DNA of 64,000 bases from positions 74,377,414-74,441,413 of the forward strand of contig JALMGJ010000002.1 in assembly GCA_023362775.1 (NCBI GenBank), read 5' to 3'. Source of the DNA: Charina bottae (taxonomy: Eukaryota > Chordata > Lepidosauria > Squamata > Charinaidae). The position numbers and the translations under genes were made by a program. Positions within the stretch are counted from its first letter, which is position 1. Every line of letters starts with the position of its first letter. Shown here piece after piece: positions 21,793-31,859 of the stretch. The notes beneath the pieces were generated by a model. The model had not been told where the DNA came from. It did no database searches and was given only the letters and a program-made list of their open reading frames with translations.

Positions 21793-22147
21793 GCGAGCGG
21801 CAGGGCGGCGCAGGGCGAAGAGGAGCCTGCTCTCCCCTTGGCCGCCTCCGGTCCGAGCCTGGCTCGGCTCCCCCGGCCGCCGCAGGGTTCGGGTTAGCGG
21901 GGGGAGAGGACGCCGAAAGGGCGGGGTGGGGGGATTGATGGGGCGGGAGGGTGCACCCGGAGGGCCTCCCGCGGCCACTTCAAGGCGGGTTGCAGAGCGC
22001 ACGCTGCGCCCACGGGAACGCCTGGTCCCTCTGCTTCCTCCAGCTCCGCCGCCCGCCCCGTCCTGCCGCCCGGCAAACCTCCGCCGGCTCCGTCCCCCCG
22101 CCACCACTGCCACCGCCCAGGCCAGGCCCCCTGCGCTGCCCTGCCGC

Positions 22148-22284
22148 TCGCGTCCCAGGCCCGCGCCCTCGCCCAGCACCTGGATGCCGCAGAGCAGCGC
22201 CATCTCCAGCTGCAGCAGCCCCTGCAGCCGCTCCTGCGCTGCCTCCGACAGCGCCGCGTCCTGGGCCAGCAGCGCCTCCCTGCC
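22148..22284 (-). pseudogene. Captured segment X, inverted copy
   Basis: Minus-strand copy of 21655-21792, with the same frame (ALLAQDAALSEAAQERLQ). Its upstream junction CCAATAAGCCACG is also found at 23556-23568, evidence of rearrangement inside the element. Confidence 0.4.
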
Positions 22285-22470
22285 GTGGCTTATTGGGGCG
22301 GTCCTTCCGATCCTTGGAAGGCGAGGCCCTGGTGGTGTGGGGGGGGGGCGAGGAGGATTCTCAGTCGGGAGGGGGAAATCCCTGGGTCTGCGGAGGTCTT
22401 TCCGCACCACCTTGAGGCGCGCGTGGGCGCCCAGGGCAGGAGAGGAACGGGGAGCGCCAGGGGACTCATC

Positions 22471-22551
22471 CTTCCACTGCTGCTGCTGCAGGGAGACAGC
22501 GTCCACCCGGCCCAGCTGCCCGGGGTCCAGGGAGATCAGCTCCGGCGGGAT
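22471..22551 (-). pseudogene. WDR46-like exon A, inverted copy
   Basis: Reverse complement of the exon at 22997-23095, with acceptor CAG intact (22552-22554 on the other strand). Its 3' end is fused directly to the intron sequence that follows exon B in the forward copy, so exon B and the intervening intron were deleted here, possibly at a CAGCAGCAG microhomology. Confidence 0.55.
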
Positions 22552-22559
22552 CTGTGGCG

Positions 22560-22995
22560 AAGAGCGGCCGTGGGGGGGGAAACAAGGCGGGCGGCGACGA
22601 CAAGCGGCGCGCTTCAGGGGAGCCGCCGGCGGCGCCGGGTGGGTCCCCTCAGGGCGGGCGGAGGCAGGCGGGCAGCCGCTCCTCCGCTCCCGCCGGCGGA
22701 GAAGGAGGAGGAGGCCCGGGCCGCCCGCCCGCTTGCCTGCCTGCTTGCCTCCCTCCGCGAGGCCCAGGCGCGCTGGAAGGCAGCGGGGGGCCTCGCGGAG
22801 GGAGGCAAGCAGGCAGGCAAGTGGGCAGGGCGGGCGGGCGGCCCGGGCCTCCTCCTCCTCCGCCGGCGGGAGCGGAGGAGCGGCTGCCCGCCTGCCCTGA
22901 GGGGACCCACCCGGCGGCGGCGGCTCCCCTGAAGCGCGCTGCTTGTCGTCGCCGCCCGCCTCGTTTCCCCCCCCCCACGGCCGCTCTTCGCCACA
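22560..22995. repeat. Palindromic arms of captured intron
   Basis: The two arms, about 22560-22765 and 22790-22990, are inverted copies around a short spacer near 22778, continuing outward into the two copies of exon A. They are GC-rich with GGCGG and GCAGGCAG tracts. Confidence 0.75.
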
Positions 22996-22996
22996 G

Positions 22997-23095
22997 ATCC
23001 CACCGGAGCTGATCTCCCTGGACCCCGGGCAGCTGGGCCGGGTGGACGCCGTCTCCCTGCAGCAGCAGCAGCGGAAGGAGCGTGCAGAGAGGCTG
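22997..23095 (+). pseudogene. WDR46/BING4-like C-terminal exon A (captured)
   Basis: Acceptor GCCACAG and donor CTG/GTACCT bound 33 codons reading IPPELISLDPGQLGRVD then SLQQQQRKERAERL. This matches the opening of the BING4 C-terminal domain of WDR46 (UTP7 homologue, small-subunit processome) as recalled: P-E-L-I-x-L-D-P, then V-D, then S-L-x-Q and E-R-L. The phase-0 ends agree with exon B. Not expected to be expressed as WDR46; it lies within a transposon. Confidence 0.6.
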
Positions 23096-23223
23096 GTACC
23101 TGCCCGAGCAGGTGGGCGCCGGTGGCGCTCCGCTGGCCACTCTGGGAGGGCGGGGCGGGGCGAGACGCAGCTCTGCCGGGCTCCGGGCGTGCGGGCGCTG
23201 AGTCCCTGCCCCCCTCCCCCCAG

Positions 23224-23298
23224 CGGGGGCTGAAGGGCCGGGACTCGGCGGGCGGGCGGCTGAAGCGGAGGAGGAAGGTGGCAGCCGAGCAGCAGCGG
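23224..23298 (+). pseudogene. WDR46-like exon B (captured)
   Basis: Pyrimidine tract CCCCCCTCCCCCCAG precedes a 25-codon exon ending at CGG/GTGAGT. It reads KGRDSAGGRLKRRRKVAAEQ, matching the KGRSS...KRKRKV basic stretch of WDR46. Splice sites look intact. Confidence 0.6.
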
Positions 23299-23340
23299 GT
23301 GAGTCCCCTGGCGCTCCCCGTTCCTCCCCTGCCCCGGCTC

Positions 23341-23457
23341 CGCCCTGGCTCCTTGGTTCGGAACAGCTTGGCTGCCGAGGCAGAGGCGCAGCCGGCGCCC
23401 TCCGAAGCTGGAGCCCCTGCAGCCCGCAGATTGGCGCTGGATCACTTCCGGAAATAG
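23341..23457 (+). pseudogene. WDR46-like terminal exon C with stop (captured)
   Basis: Frame reads VRNSLAAEAEAQ and ends LALDHFRK-stop at 23455-23457, the position and form of the WDR46 C-terminus (VRQSL..., ALDRFVR). No clear AG acceptor is visible at the start, so the left limit is approximate and the acceptor may be lost. Confidence 0.5.
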
Positions 23458-23561
23458 CGGGGGGAGAAGGCCGGCCGCCTTCTGCAGGCAAGGAGGGAGG
23501 GGCGGGAAGCCGGTGGGGGGGGAAAACTGCTACATGGGCTCTCCCACCCGCCCCAATAAGC

Positions 23562-23672
23562 CACGTGATTGGCTCCCGCCCGCAAACCCCGCCCCCTTCC
23601 ACGTGATTGGCCCCCGCCCGCAAACCCCGCCCCCTTCCACGCGATTGGCCCCCGCCCGCAAACCCCGCCCCC
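23562..23672 (+). repeat. Tandem repeat, three units of about 37 bp
   Basis: Three head-to-tail units start CCACGTGATTGGC and end CCCCGCCCCCTT. One more unit lies at the other end of the same hAT element (about 21596-21632), so these are subterminal repeats of the transposon. Confidence 0.8.
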
Positions 23673-24104
23673 TGGCTCTCGAGCATTTCAAAATGTGCAC
23701 GAGCATGTCAAAATGGCTCCCGGCATAAAAAGTTTGCCGACCCCTGACCTAACCCATCCAGTGTGGAATAAGCCTGTCTCCTTATTGGATGTAGATTGTA
23801 AGCTTGTAATGGCTATTCTTGCAAAGAGGTTACATAGTCTTTTAGCGAAAATAGTTTATCCTGATTAGATTGGATCTGTCCCAAAGAAATATATGAGACA
23901 TAGCATCAGATATATTTTGAATGCTACTGATAATATAAAATAAGAAATAATAAACAAAATTTGGACTGGCTGTGCCCAGGTTTAAGTTATACTATCAAGC
24001 TAGTTGTTTGACCTGGATTATAGATTGGACCATATTACCGTTTAGTTAGACTACTTCTATAGAAGGAGCAGGACTCTCAGAAGGCCTGCATAAATACTCT
24101 AGTC

Positions 24105-24210
24105 CAGTGTTTCTTAACCTCGGCAACTTTAAGCTGTGTGAACTTCAACTTCCAGAATTCTGGGAGTTGAGGTCCACACAGTTTAAAGTTGCCGAAGTTG
24201 AGAAACACTG
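24105..24210. mobile_element. hAT MITE palindrome
   Basis: Starts CAGTGTTTCTTAACC and ends GTTGAGAAACACTG, with perfect 8-bp duplication CTCTAGTC at 24097-24104 and 24211-24218. Same family as 7508-7641. Confidence 0.85.
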
Positions 24211-24218
24211 CTCTAGTC

Positions 24219-25583
24219 TGATACAACTGTTCAATGCCAAACAGACCATTCAGTTATAAGTAGCCTATTAAAAGTATGTGACAAATATAAAAGAAGAAAA
24301 ACCCCAGGTTTGTCCTCTCTTGCTTCATTGTTAAATATTTATTTTCATGAAAGCATACATGCTAAAATATTTAATCATCGGATAAATAATTCATATAGAC
24401 TGCAAGATTTAATCTGCAAAATAGGAAAGATGAAATATTTCAAGACCCTTTCACTGGAATGGTCAGAAATGCCTCAATGTATTTTTAAATAAGCAATATA
24501 GTTAAAAGGGAATTACAAAAACCATCAGCTCGACTAGGCAGACCAGAAAATCAAGTCCCCAGGAAGACTAGGAATATACTTCATTGAGGTAAACTGTAAT
24601 AAAAGAATCTTGCAAGTTTGATTATGCTATCCCTCCCCCCCTTATACTCCATAAATCAGGGAGGCATTTGCCTGAGCTGCTTCTGAATATTATCTTGCTT
24701 CCCAGGACTTAAAGAATATTTCAGCCCCCTTTGCCTAGGTATTAGTTCCTGCATACAGTATTTCTGTCAAGATCATCTCCCTCCCTTTCTACAAAAACAA
24801 GGTGGCATACTTAAAGATTTGACCAATTTGGAATGCTTATAACACAAAATCCAGATAATCTCATAAGGCTTATCTATAAATTATTATTATTGAAATATGA
24901 TTCAGAAACTGAACAAACCAATGTTTGTATGACTAAATGGATGCAGAATTTAAACAAGACAATTGATATGTAACAACGGGAATTACCAGTGGAAGAAAAG
25001 TATTTTATTTACTGGTATGAGAACATTTACTGGTATTGTTTTCCACTGATATAGTACTCCAGTGTCAATTGTCAAAATGAAAAATACATATGAAAAAACC
25101 TCAGGAAAATGTAATAACTAGGTTCAATAATTCATTCTTCATATTTGGTGGCAATGTCCAAAACTCAGCAATTCTGGAAGATGATTCATCATAGGATGAA
25201 ACAAATTTTAAATAGTGCTTTCCTATTAAATCTAAATTCTATCACCAAGTCCCATAGTATTTTGAATTGACTTTATACACAATGGCCACTGCTAGGATAC
25301 TTTATCCTTCCCACTAGAAATCACACTCAATTCCTTCATCAGAGGACTGGCAGATTAAGGTTTGAGAATGTGCTTCAGTGTCAAAAATAACTTCATATCT
25401 AAAAAATAAGTCTGATACCAACTTTAACTTAATTTGGAAACCATTTACAGACTATGTTAAGGATGGACTGCTTTAGATATGTTAGAAATTATTGTAAATT
25501 CTTACTGACTGGCTGGTTTTGTCAATTTCTGATTTGACTAAACTAGTTTTCAAAGTGCCAAACTAACATATGATCATTGGGGT
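24219..25583. other. Intergenic, nothing identified
   Basis: AT-rich, with no supported gene or element termini. Some words near 24890-25200 could be an old L1-like remnant, but I cannot show it. Confidence 0.35.
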
Positions 25584-26199
25584 GGTTTTGTTTTGTTTTT
25601 GTGCCTTTGAGTCAGTGTTGACTCCTGGTGACCACCTGGACAAGACCCTGCAGTTTTCTTGGCAGCATTTTCAAAAATGTTCACCATTGCCTTCCTCCTA
25701 CAGCTGAGGGAGAGTGACTGGCCCAAGGTCACCCAGCTGGCTTTGTGCCTAAAGTAGGACAAGAACTCACAGTCTCCAGGATTCTAGCTTAGTGCCTTAA
25801 CCACTACAGGTAGTCCTTGCTTAATGACAATAGGGACCAGAATTTCGGTCACTAAGCGATGTGATCATTAAATGAGGCATCATATGACCGGACCTGATTT
25901 TACACCATTTTTGTGGCAGTCGTAAAGTGAATCAATTGTTTCCAATTGATTTTTCAGGTTGGAAGCTGGCTGGGAAGGTCGCAAATCGTGATTACGTGAC
26001 CACAGGATGCTGCAAACTGTTGTAAATGCGAGCTGGTTACCAAGTGCCCATATCATGATCATGTGACCGCAGGGTGTGTGCGTGATAGTTGTAACTTCGA
26101 GGACAGGTCATAACTTTTTTTAGCCCCATTGTATCTCTGAACCATCATTAAATGAACGGTTGTTAAGTGAGGACTGCCTGTACACCAAACGGACTCTCA
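25584..26199 (-). mobile_element. Bov-B-type tRNA SINE, split by a MITE
   Basis: Minus-strand tRNA-derived head (GTAGTGGTTAAGGC form), conserved body GTGACCTTGGGCCAGTCACT and CTTGCCAAGAAAACTGCAGG form. The head is interrupted at TA 25805-25806 by the MITE 25807-26180 and resumes at 26181 (ACACCAAACGGACTCTC), completing the GAGCCAGTTTGGTGT end seen in sister copies. Confidence 0.75.
25807..26180. mobile_element. mariner-type MITE (copy 2), inside SINE
   Basis: Begins CAGGTAGTCCTTGCTTAA and ends TTAAGTGAGGACTGCCTG, flanked by TA (25805-25806, 26181-26182). It sits inside the tRNA-like head of a SINE, which fixes their relative age. Confidence 0.85.
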
Positions 26200-26479
26200 A
26201 TCATCATTCTCCCTGTTCCAATTTAATGCTACTTGTAATATATAATATATCTAATTCATTTTTCTTTCAACATTTTGTAAATTCTTATGTAATTTTTATA
26301 TTTTGTAAATGTTTAATGTATTTTTCTTTCCTTCTTATTTGTTTTCATTTTTTAAGGATCTTTGAAATTATTTCTTTAAAAATAAAAACAAAAAACCCAC
26401 TAAGCCATAATGGATATTTTCAGACATTATGTTCAGACTAAAACAACAAACTAGACATAATTCCAAACAAAACCTCTTG

Positions 26480-26575
26480 ATTATTTATTTATTTATTTAT
26501 TTATGTTTCAATTTATATACCGCTCCATCTCCCCGCAAGGGAACTCTGGGCGGTTTACAATACACAAAAATTAAA
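26480..26575 (-). mobile_element. L2/CR1-type LINE 3' tail
   Basis: (ATTT)n run followed by ATACCGCTCCATCTCCCC and GGGAACTCTGGGCGG, the same tail as at 11977 and 6433. Confidence 0.65.
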
Positions 26576-27279
26576 TATTTTTAAATATTTAAATATTTAG
26601 TGATTTAGTATAAAGTGATTAATTAACCACTCCACTTCTTTATAATGAAATCAGGCTTTTTATCTTTCTTTCATTCAGAACCTAGCTCTGAGAGAGACAT
26701 AGTGTTGGCTTAATAGGTTTTGAATATTGCCATATTTTTGTGACAAATATTTTACAGATTGCAGTCCATGAAAGCTTTAAAACTTTATTGCCATAATTAT
26801 AATTGCTGCACCTAAGAGGATCATCTAAGCATACATGTAGTAAATCCAGAGCACTGAGCTTTTTCTCTGCTGTGTTGCCTAGGCAACTAAAGTACAAACT
26901 TTCAATTCTTATATTCATTAATTTGTAAATCAGAAGTGGGTTTTTTCCCTGGGGGAACAGAAATGTAAAAGACAGAATTTACTCAGTGAGATAAAGATGT
27001 GGTAAATTCTCTGAAACCTAATTCATTCTTTTGAGCTAAATTTTGTGAAATATTGATCACAATTTTTCTTACCAGCCTTATTCACAGCTGATCCCAGATC
27101 CTTCTCTCAATACATTTCCTTCCATCACAAGAATAACTAATCATCCCTATTCTTGGTTTAACCAGCTAGTCAATTATGCAAGTTACTATATAGGAAAACT
27201 CATAAGTAAAGCTGTGAAGCATCTGTGAAGAACACATATGTAGCACACATGGATGAGCTACCACTGTTTTCCATCCTCT
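26576..27279. other. Intergenic, nothing identified
   Basis: AT-rich. A TTAAATATTT repeat near 26570-26600 adjoins the LINE tail. No gene seen. Confidence 0.4.
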
Positions 27280-27313
27280 CCCATTATTGCACTCAGATTT
27301 GTGCAATAATGGG
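27280..27313. repeat. Short perfect hairpin
   Basis: A 13-bp perfect stem, CCCATTATTGCAC with GTGCAATAATGGG, encloses an 8-base loop. Function unknown; it may be a fragment of a palindromic element. Confidence 0.5.
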
Positions 27314-27474
27314 AGTTTTGTGCTTCCTTTTTGTTATTTGCCTTTGGTATCTCTTCTTGGTAAAAAAAATCTGTTCCAGAACCAGCACATAATTATGGTG
27401 AATTATTCTGCTATCAAAAGAATCTTTTCGGAAACAAGAGAAGCTAACCTACTCTTTTGCAGTGTGCACTTTTG

Positions 27475-27476
27475 CT

Positions 27477-27520
<44 letters not shown>

Positions 27521-27616
27521 TCCTTCCTTCCTTCCTTCCTTCCTTCCTTCCTTCCTTCCTTCCTTCCTTCCTTCCTTCCTTCCTTCCTTCTTTGCTTGCT
27601 TGCTTGCTTGCTTGCT
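27475..27616. repeat. Compound CTTT / CCTT / GCTT microsatellite
   Basis: Three successive tetranucleotide arrays, CTTT then CCTT then GCTT, abut the T-rich strand of the L1 tail at 27617. In L1 orientation they lie just after its poly(A), so they probably grew from that tail. Confidence 0.9.
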
Positions 27617-30240
27617 TCTTTTTTATTTTATTTTATTACATCAAGAACAAAATCTGACATAACGTAACATAACAAAAATGACATAACATTACAAAAATAA
27701 CATTACGTTACAAAAATATCATTACTTACACATTAATATGACATCAACCCTCTTTCAAAACAACCTATTATTTCTCCTTCCTAACTTGCTTAAATCTCCC
27801 TTCTTTCTTCTCTCTATCTCTCACTATCCCTTTTGGACTTACAGAGACAGCCTATTTTTTCTTCTCTCATTTTAACTTCTATCTCCTCTCTTCTCTCTCT
27901 TCTCTTCACCTTCTCCTCTTCCTCCTCTTACCTTCTCTACTTCCCAATTCCCCTCTGCTCTACCCTATTTTACACCTATTCTAAAAAAAAAAAACCCCAG
28001 ACAAAAAACTACTACAAAACAGTCTGTAGCTTGAATCATGTCAACTGGATTTCTATTTTCTTAATGGAAACGTTTCGCTCCTTATCCAAGGGGCTTCTTC
28101 AGTTTGAGCAAAGTTGGTAAGTTGGTCACACAGCTACCTAGGAACATATTTAGGATTCCCTTACCAACTTTGCTCAGACTGAAGAAGCCCCTTGGATAAG
28201 GAGCGAAACGTTTCCATTAAGAAAATAGAAATCCAGTTGACATGATTCAAGCTACAGACAATTCCACCTGGATGACTGAGAACCTTCATAGACATACTAC
28301 AAAACAGGACTTCCTACTTTCTCACCATCATTTTCTACAACTATTTAAAAACAAATATAATCTCTAACATAGTTAATTTATTTATTTACATTAGAATTCC
28401 AATTGGACTTTTTGAGTCTTTTCTATGAATTTGGAGAAAGGGCTCCAACAAAAACTGAATTCCTCCATATTCTTGTCATTCAACTGATCCGTCAGTTTGG
28501 CCATTTGTCCTAGGTCCATCGTTTTTATCAACCATTCTTCAATTGTAGGTATAAAATCCTTTTTCCAATGTTTAGCAAAGATAGTTCTGGCGGCAATTAT
28601 TAAGTAAAATAATAGTTTTCCATGCTTCTTATGTATTTCTGGTTTTATAAATCCCAACGAGTTCTGGCTCTTTATTCATATATTCTTCTAATATTTCACA
28701 TATAGTCTGATGAATTATGTCCCAATACTTTTTTGTTTTCTGACACGTCCACCATTGATGAAAAAAGGTGCCAACTTCTTTCTTGCATTTCCAACATTTA
28801 TTAGATAACATAGTATTCATTTTAGACAATGTATTAGGGGTTATGTACCATCTGTACATCATTTTAAAGAAGTTTTCTTTCATATTATAATTTAAAGTAA
28901 ACTTTAAGTCTTTTAGCCACATTTTCTCCCAATTTTCTAATTGAATATTATGACCTAAATTTTCTTCCCATTTAATTATACACTTCTTTTTAGGTAAATT
29001 TGACGAATTGATCTGTATTAAAATTTTATAAATTTTTGCAATCAGATGGTCATTTTCTTCCCATAAAACATTGTCCCAGTTTGTTGATTTTCTTTGAACT
29101 TGAATTTTTTAGTATCCATCTTAAATTGTTCCTTAATCTGTAGATATGTAAACCAGTTAGAGTTCAAACCTTCTTTTAATAAATCTTCTCTTGTTTTTAG
29201 TTTATAATTTATACGCTCGAATACTATTAAATCTTTATATTTTAACCAATTACACAAATTCAAGTTTCCATGCCACACCAGTGCCTCTTGCGGAGAAGTC
29301 CATAGAGGTAAATTAGGTGATAATGTATTTTTGTATTTGTTCCAAATTCTTAAAATTGATTTTCTGATGGGGTGGTGGTTAAATGCCTTATTTGCTTTTA
29401 TTTTATTGTACCATAGGTACCCATGCCATCCGAATCTAAGATCGTATCCTTCCAAATTAAGTAATTTTTTATTTTCCAATTTTAACCAGTCTCTAAGCCA
29501 ACCAAGAACACAAGCATCGTAGTATAATTTTAAATTGGGCAGATTAAAACCCCCATTTTCTCTAATATCCTGTAAAAATTTAAACTTTATTCTAGGTTTT
29601 TTCCCCTGCCAAATGAACTTAGCCAAATCTCGTTGCCAATTTTGAAAAGTTGTCTGTTATTATAATTGGTATTGTTTGGAATAAAAAAATAATTCTTGGA
29701 AGAATGTTCATTTTTATAGTTGACAATCTTCCCAAAAAAGAAATCTGTAATTTTGTCCAATTTTGTAGATCTTGCTTTATCTTATTCCATAGTTTTGTAT
29801 AATTATTTTTAAATAAATCCGAATTTTTTGACATTATTTCCACTCCTAGATATCTTATTTTTTGACATTTATAAATCCCGTAACCAATTCCATATTTTGT
29901 ATATTATTTTGGGTCATATTTAGATTTATCATCTTTGTTTTTTGATTGTTTATTTTAAATCCCGCCAATTCACCAAAATCTTGTATATTTTTTTTCAAGT
30001 GTCTAATTGATTTGTCCGGGTTCTGCAAAGTGATTACATCGTCGGCAAAAGCCCTTAATTTATAATTCTCTTGTTTTATTTTAACCCCTTCAATTTGGTT
30101 ATCTCTTCTGATATTTTCCAAGAGAACTTCTAATACTAAGATAAATAGGAGTGGAGAAATTGGGCAACCCTGTCTAGTCCCCTTTCCTATGTTACAGTTC
30201 TGAGTTATATCATCATTTACCACTATCTTGACCGACGGAA
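27617..30240 (-). mobile_element. L1 LINE, 5'-truncated and interrupted
   Basis: Minus-strand ORF2 pieces: 30223-29855 has GTRQGCPISPLLF and AFADD (reverse transcriptase), 29626-29042 has WQGKKPRIKFK with Trp-rich motifs, and 28922-28391 has the Cys-rich CWKCKKEVGTFFHQWW C-terminus typical of L1 ORF2. A T-rich run near 27617-27640 is the poly(A). Frame breaks make it inactive. A Penelope-derived palindrome (28023-28294) is inserted in its 3' UTR. The 5' end, with endonuclease and ORF1, is missing. Confidence 0.85.
28023..28294 (+). mobile_element. Penelope-derived palindrome, family A, complete
   Basis: A 272-bp element inside the L1 3' UTR is flanked by a 13-bp duplication TACTACAAAACAG (28010-28022 and 28295-28307). 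Two inverted arms each carry CTGAAGA, a stem-loop, and GAAACGTTTC, separated by about 55 bp; a unique tail follows, ending CTTCATAGACA. The forward arm's ribozyme-like core lies at 28179-28209. No protein is encoded. Penelope-like elements are known to carry hammerhead ribozymes in their terminal repeats. Confidence 0.8.
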
Positions 30241-30864
30241 TTGTATATATATAGCTTGAATAGCATTTTTGCTATTCTTTCCAATTACTAATTTTGCCAT
30301 AAGAAATCTCTCATTTCATTATCATTGTAGTGTTCTTTTAACAACTGAAATATAACAAGGATCAGCAGAAATTTTAAAAAAACCCTTTGATGCAGCTACA
30401 ATGATTTCTGCTTAGTATGCACATTGTTAGTGAAGGAAAAGCTGACCCAAAAAGCTGTGTGCACAACTAGCACCGCCATTTGCTCTTATTTATAGAGAGA
30501 GAGAATGGGTTCTATCACATTACCACACCACCCAGAAGCTGAGGTAGATTCAGCCTACCTCTTCCAGTTCTAAATCTATGGTAGTTCAGTCATTTTATAG
30601 GTGTACAACCTTAAGTCCAAAGCAACATGTGTCCCATCTCCAGAATCTGTTATCAGAGTAACTTTTTATACAGAACACGGCAATTATTAGACATATATTT
30701 GAAAAATTCATTCACTCATTTTAATTTTAAATTGAAATGAAGTCAATTTTATCATTTTGTCTAATATTTAGGGGAATATGGCCAACAGCACACCAAGTGT
30801 GGCCCTGAAGCTGTAGATTCAATTTAATTGCTCAAAAATATTGAGGCACCTGCTTTTGCAGCTT
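30241..30864. other. Intergenic, nothing identified
   Basis: AT-rich sequence with no supported feature. Confidence 0.4.
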
Positions 30865-31085
30865 AGATAAAGGTTCCCCCCGCACATTTGTGCAGTCGTG
30901 TCCGACTCTAGGGGCCGGTGCTCATCTCCGTTTGTTAGCCGAAGACCCAGCGCTGTCTGAAGACGCTTCCGCAGTCATGTGGCCAGCATGATGCGCGCGG
31001 AACACTGTTACCTACCCACCGAAGTGGTACCTATTCATCTACTTGCATTTGCATGCTTTCGAATTGCTAGGTTGGCAAGAGCTGG
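30865..31085 (+). mobile_element. Interspersed repeat with Bov-B-like motif
   Basis: Begins AAAGGTTCCCCCCGCA, includes GTCGTGTCCGACTCTAGGGG and GTCATGTGGCCAGCATG, and ends near GCTAGGTTGGCAAGAGC. It looks like a repeat I recall as common in squamate genomes. A short piece with the same start lies near 54711-54730. A TTAA simple repeat follows. Confidence 0.5.
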
Positions 31086-31859
31086 GGCTAGTGTGGCTTA
31101 ATTAATTAATTAATTGCAGCTTAATCTGATAAAAATTGGAAAAATAAATAATTATAGTAAAGTTTTCTGTGATAAGACAAAAGGGGAACACTAATTAGAA
31201 ATCCAAATAGACCAAGATGTCCTGGCAATTAAAAAAAAGAACTTATTTTATTAAAGTCTGTAACACATACAGTACTACATAAAGATAGGACATTCAAAAC
31301 CCATGAGTATATGTGGCAATTAAAATTATTATTTTTAATTATAAACTAACAGTTTGAAATACAAGTTTCATTTCTCAATTTTTGATCAATTTTCTCATTT
31401 CATGAAGAAGAGGAATTGTATATGCTTTCATATACAATATACATTAATAAAGGTGGAAGCAACTTCATAGTTCTTTCGTATGCCAAACTGCCCATCTTTC
31501 TAAACATTTTGATACCAATGCACTATTTTGGGCTAGGAAGCAGGGCTAACAAAAAACGACTGCAAAGACTAAGTTTAAACATTTTTAAGAACAGAAAACT
31601 GATGAGCATAAAGTACTTCAATCACAGCTTGACGAAAATAAGCATGAGGGACGAACTTCAACCAAGTTGTCCACTGTTATAACATCTATAAGGAAACCTT
31701 TCCCTCCTCCTAGTTAAAGACTCAGTTAAATCACCATTTTGCGATGACACTGAGAAAAAAAGACACTATAGCTTCTTTTTTGGGTACAACCAGCAAAACC
31801 GAACTTCAACCACGACCACACTCTACTTCACCGGCTTCCACGCCCTTCCACATCTTTTA
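31086..31859. other. Intergenic upstream of TASOR, nothing identified
   Basis: AT-rich up to about 31780, then base composition rises toward the TASOR promoter. Confidence 0.4.

Larger units (their letters stand above)
21504..23746. mobile_element. GC-rich hAT element carrying captured host gene pieces
   Basis: The 2243-bp element is flanked by a perfect 8-bp duplication ACCTAACC (21496-21503 and 23747-23754). Ends are CAAGGGTCGGAAAT and, on the other strand, CAGGGGTCGGCAAACT, a hAT-type terminus. The interior is very GC-rich in an AT-rich neighbourhood and encodes no transposase. It holds a segment X in inverted duplication (21655-21792 and 22148-22284), and a large palindrome centred near 22778 whose arms carry WDR46/BING4-like exons with splice sites. 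Introns are retained, so capture was at the DNA level. It resembles Pack-type transposons. The long open frames across it are by-products of GC richness. Confidence 0.75.

Noticed and set aside
21580..23445. A 621-codon open frame on the minus strand and several long plus-strand frames
   Set aside because: They run through GC-rich palindromic transposon sequence, both strands are open, composition is Pro/Arg/Gly/Ala-rich, and they cross the splice sites of the captured exons. They are by-products of composition.
27287..27667. Overlapping FLSFFLSF / FLPSFLPS-type frames
   Set aside because: Translations of a CTTT/CCTT microsatellite in three frames; not genes.
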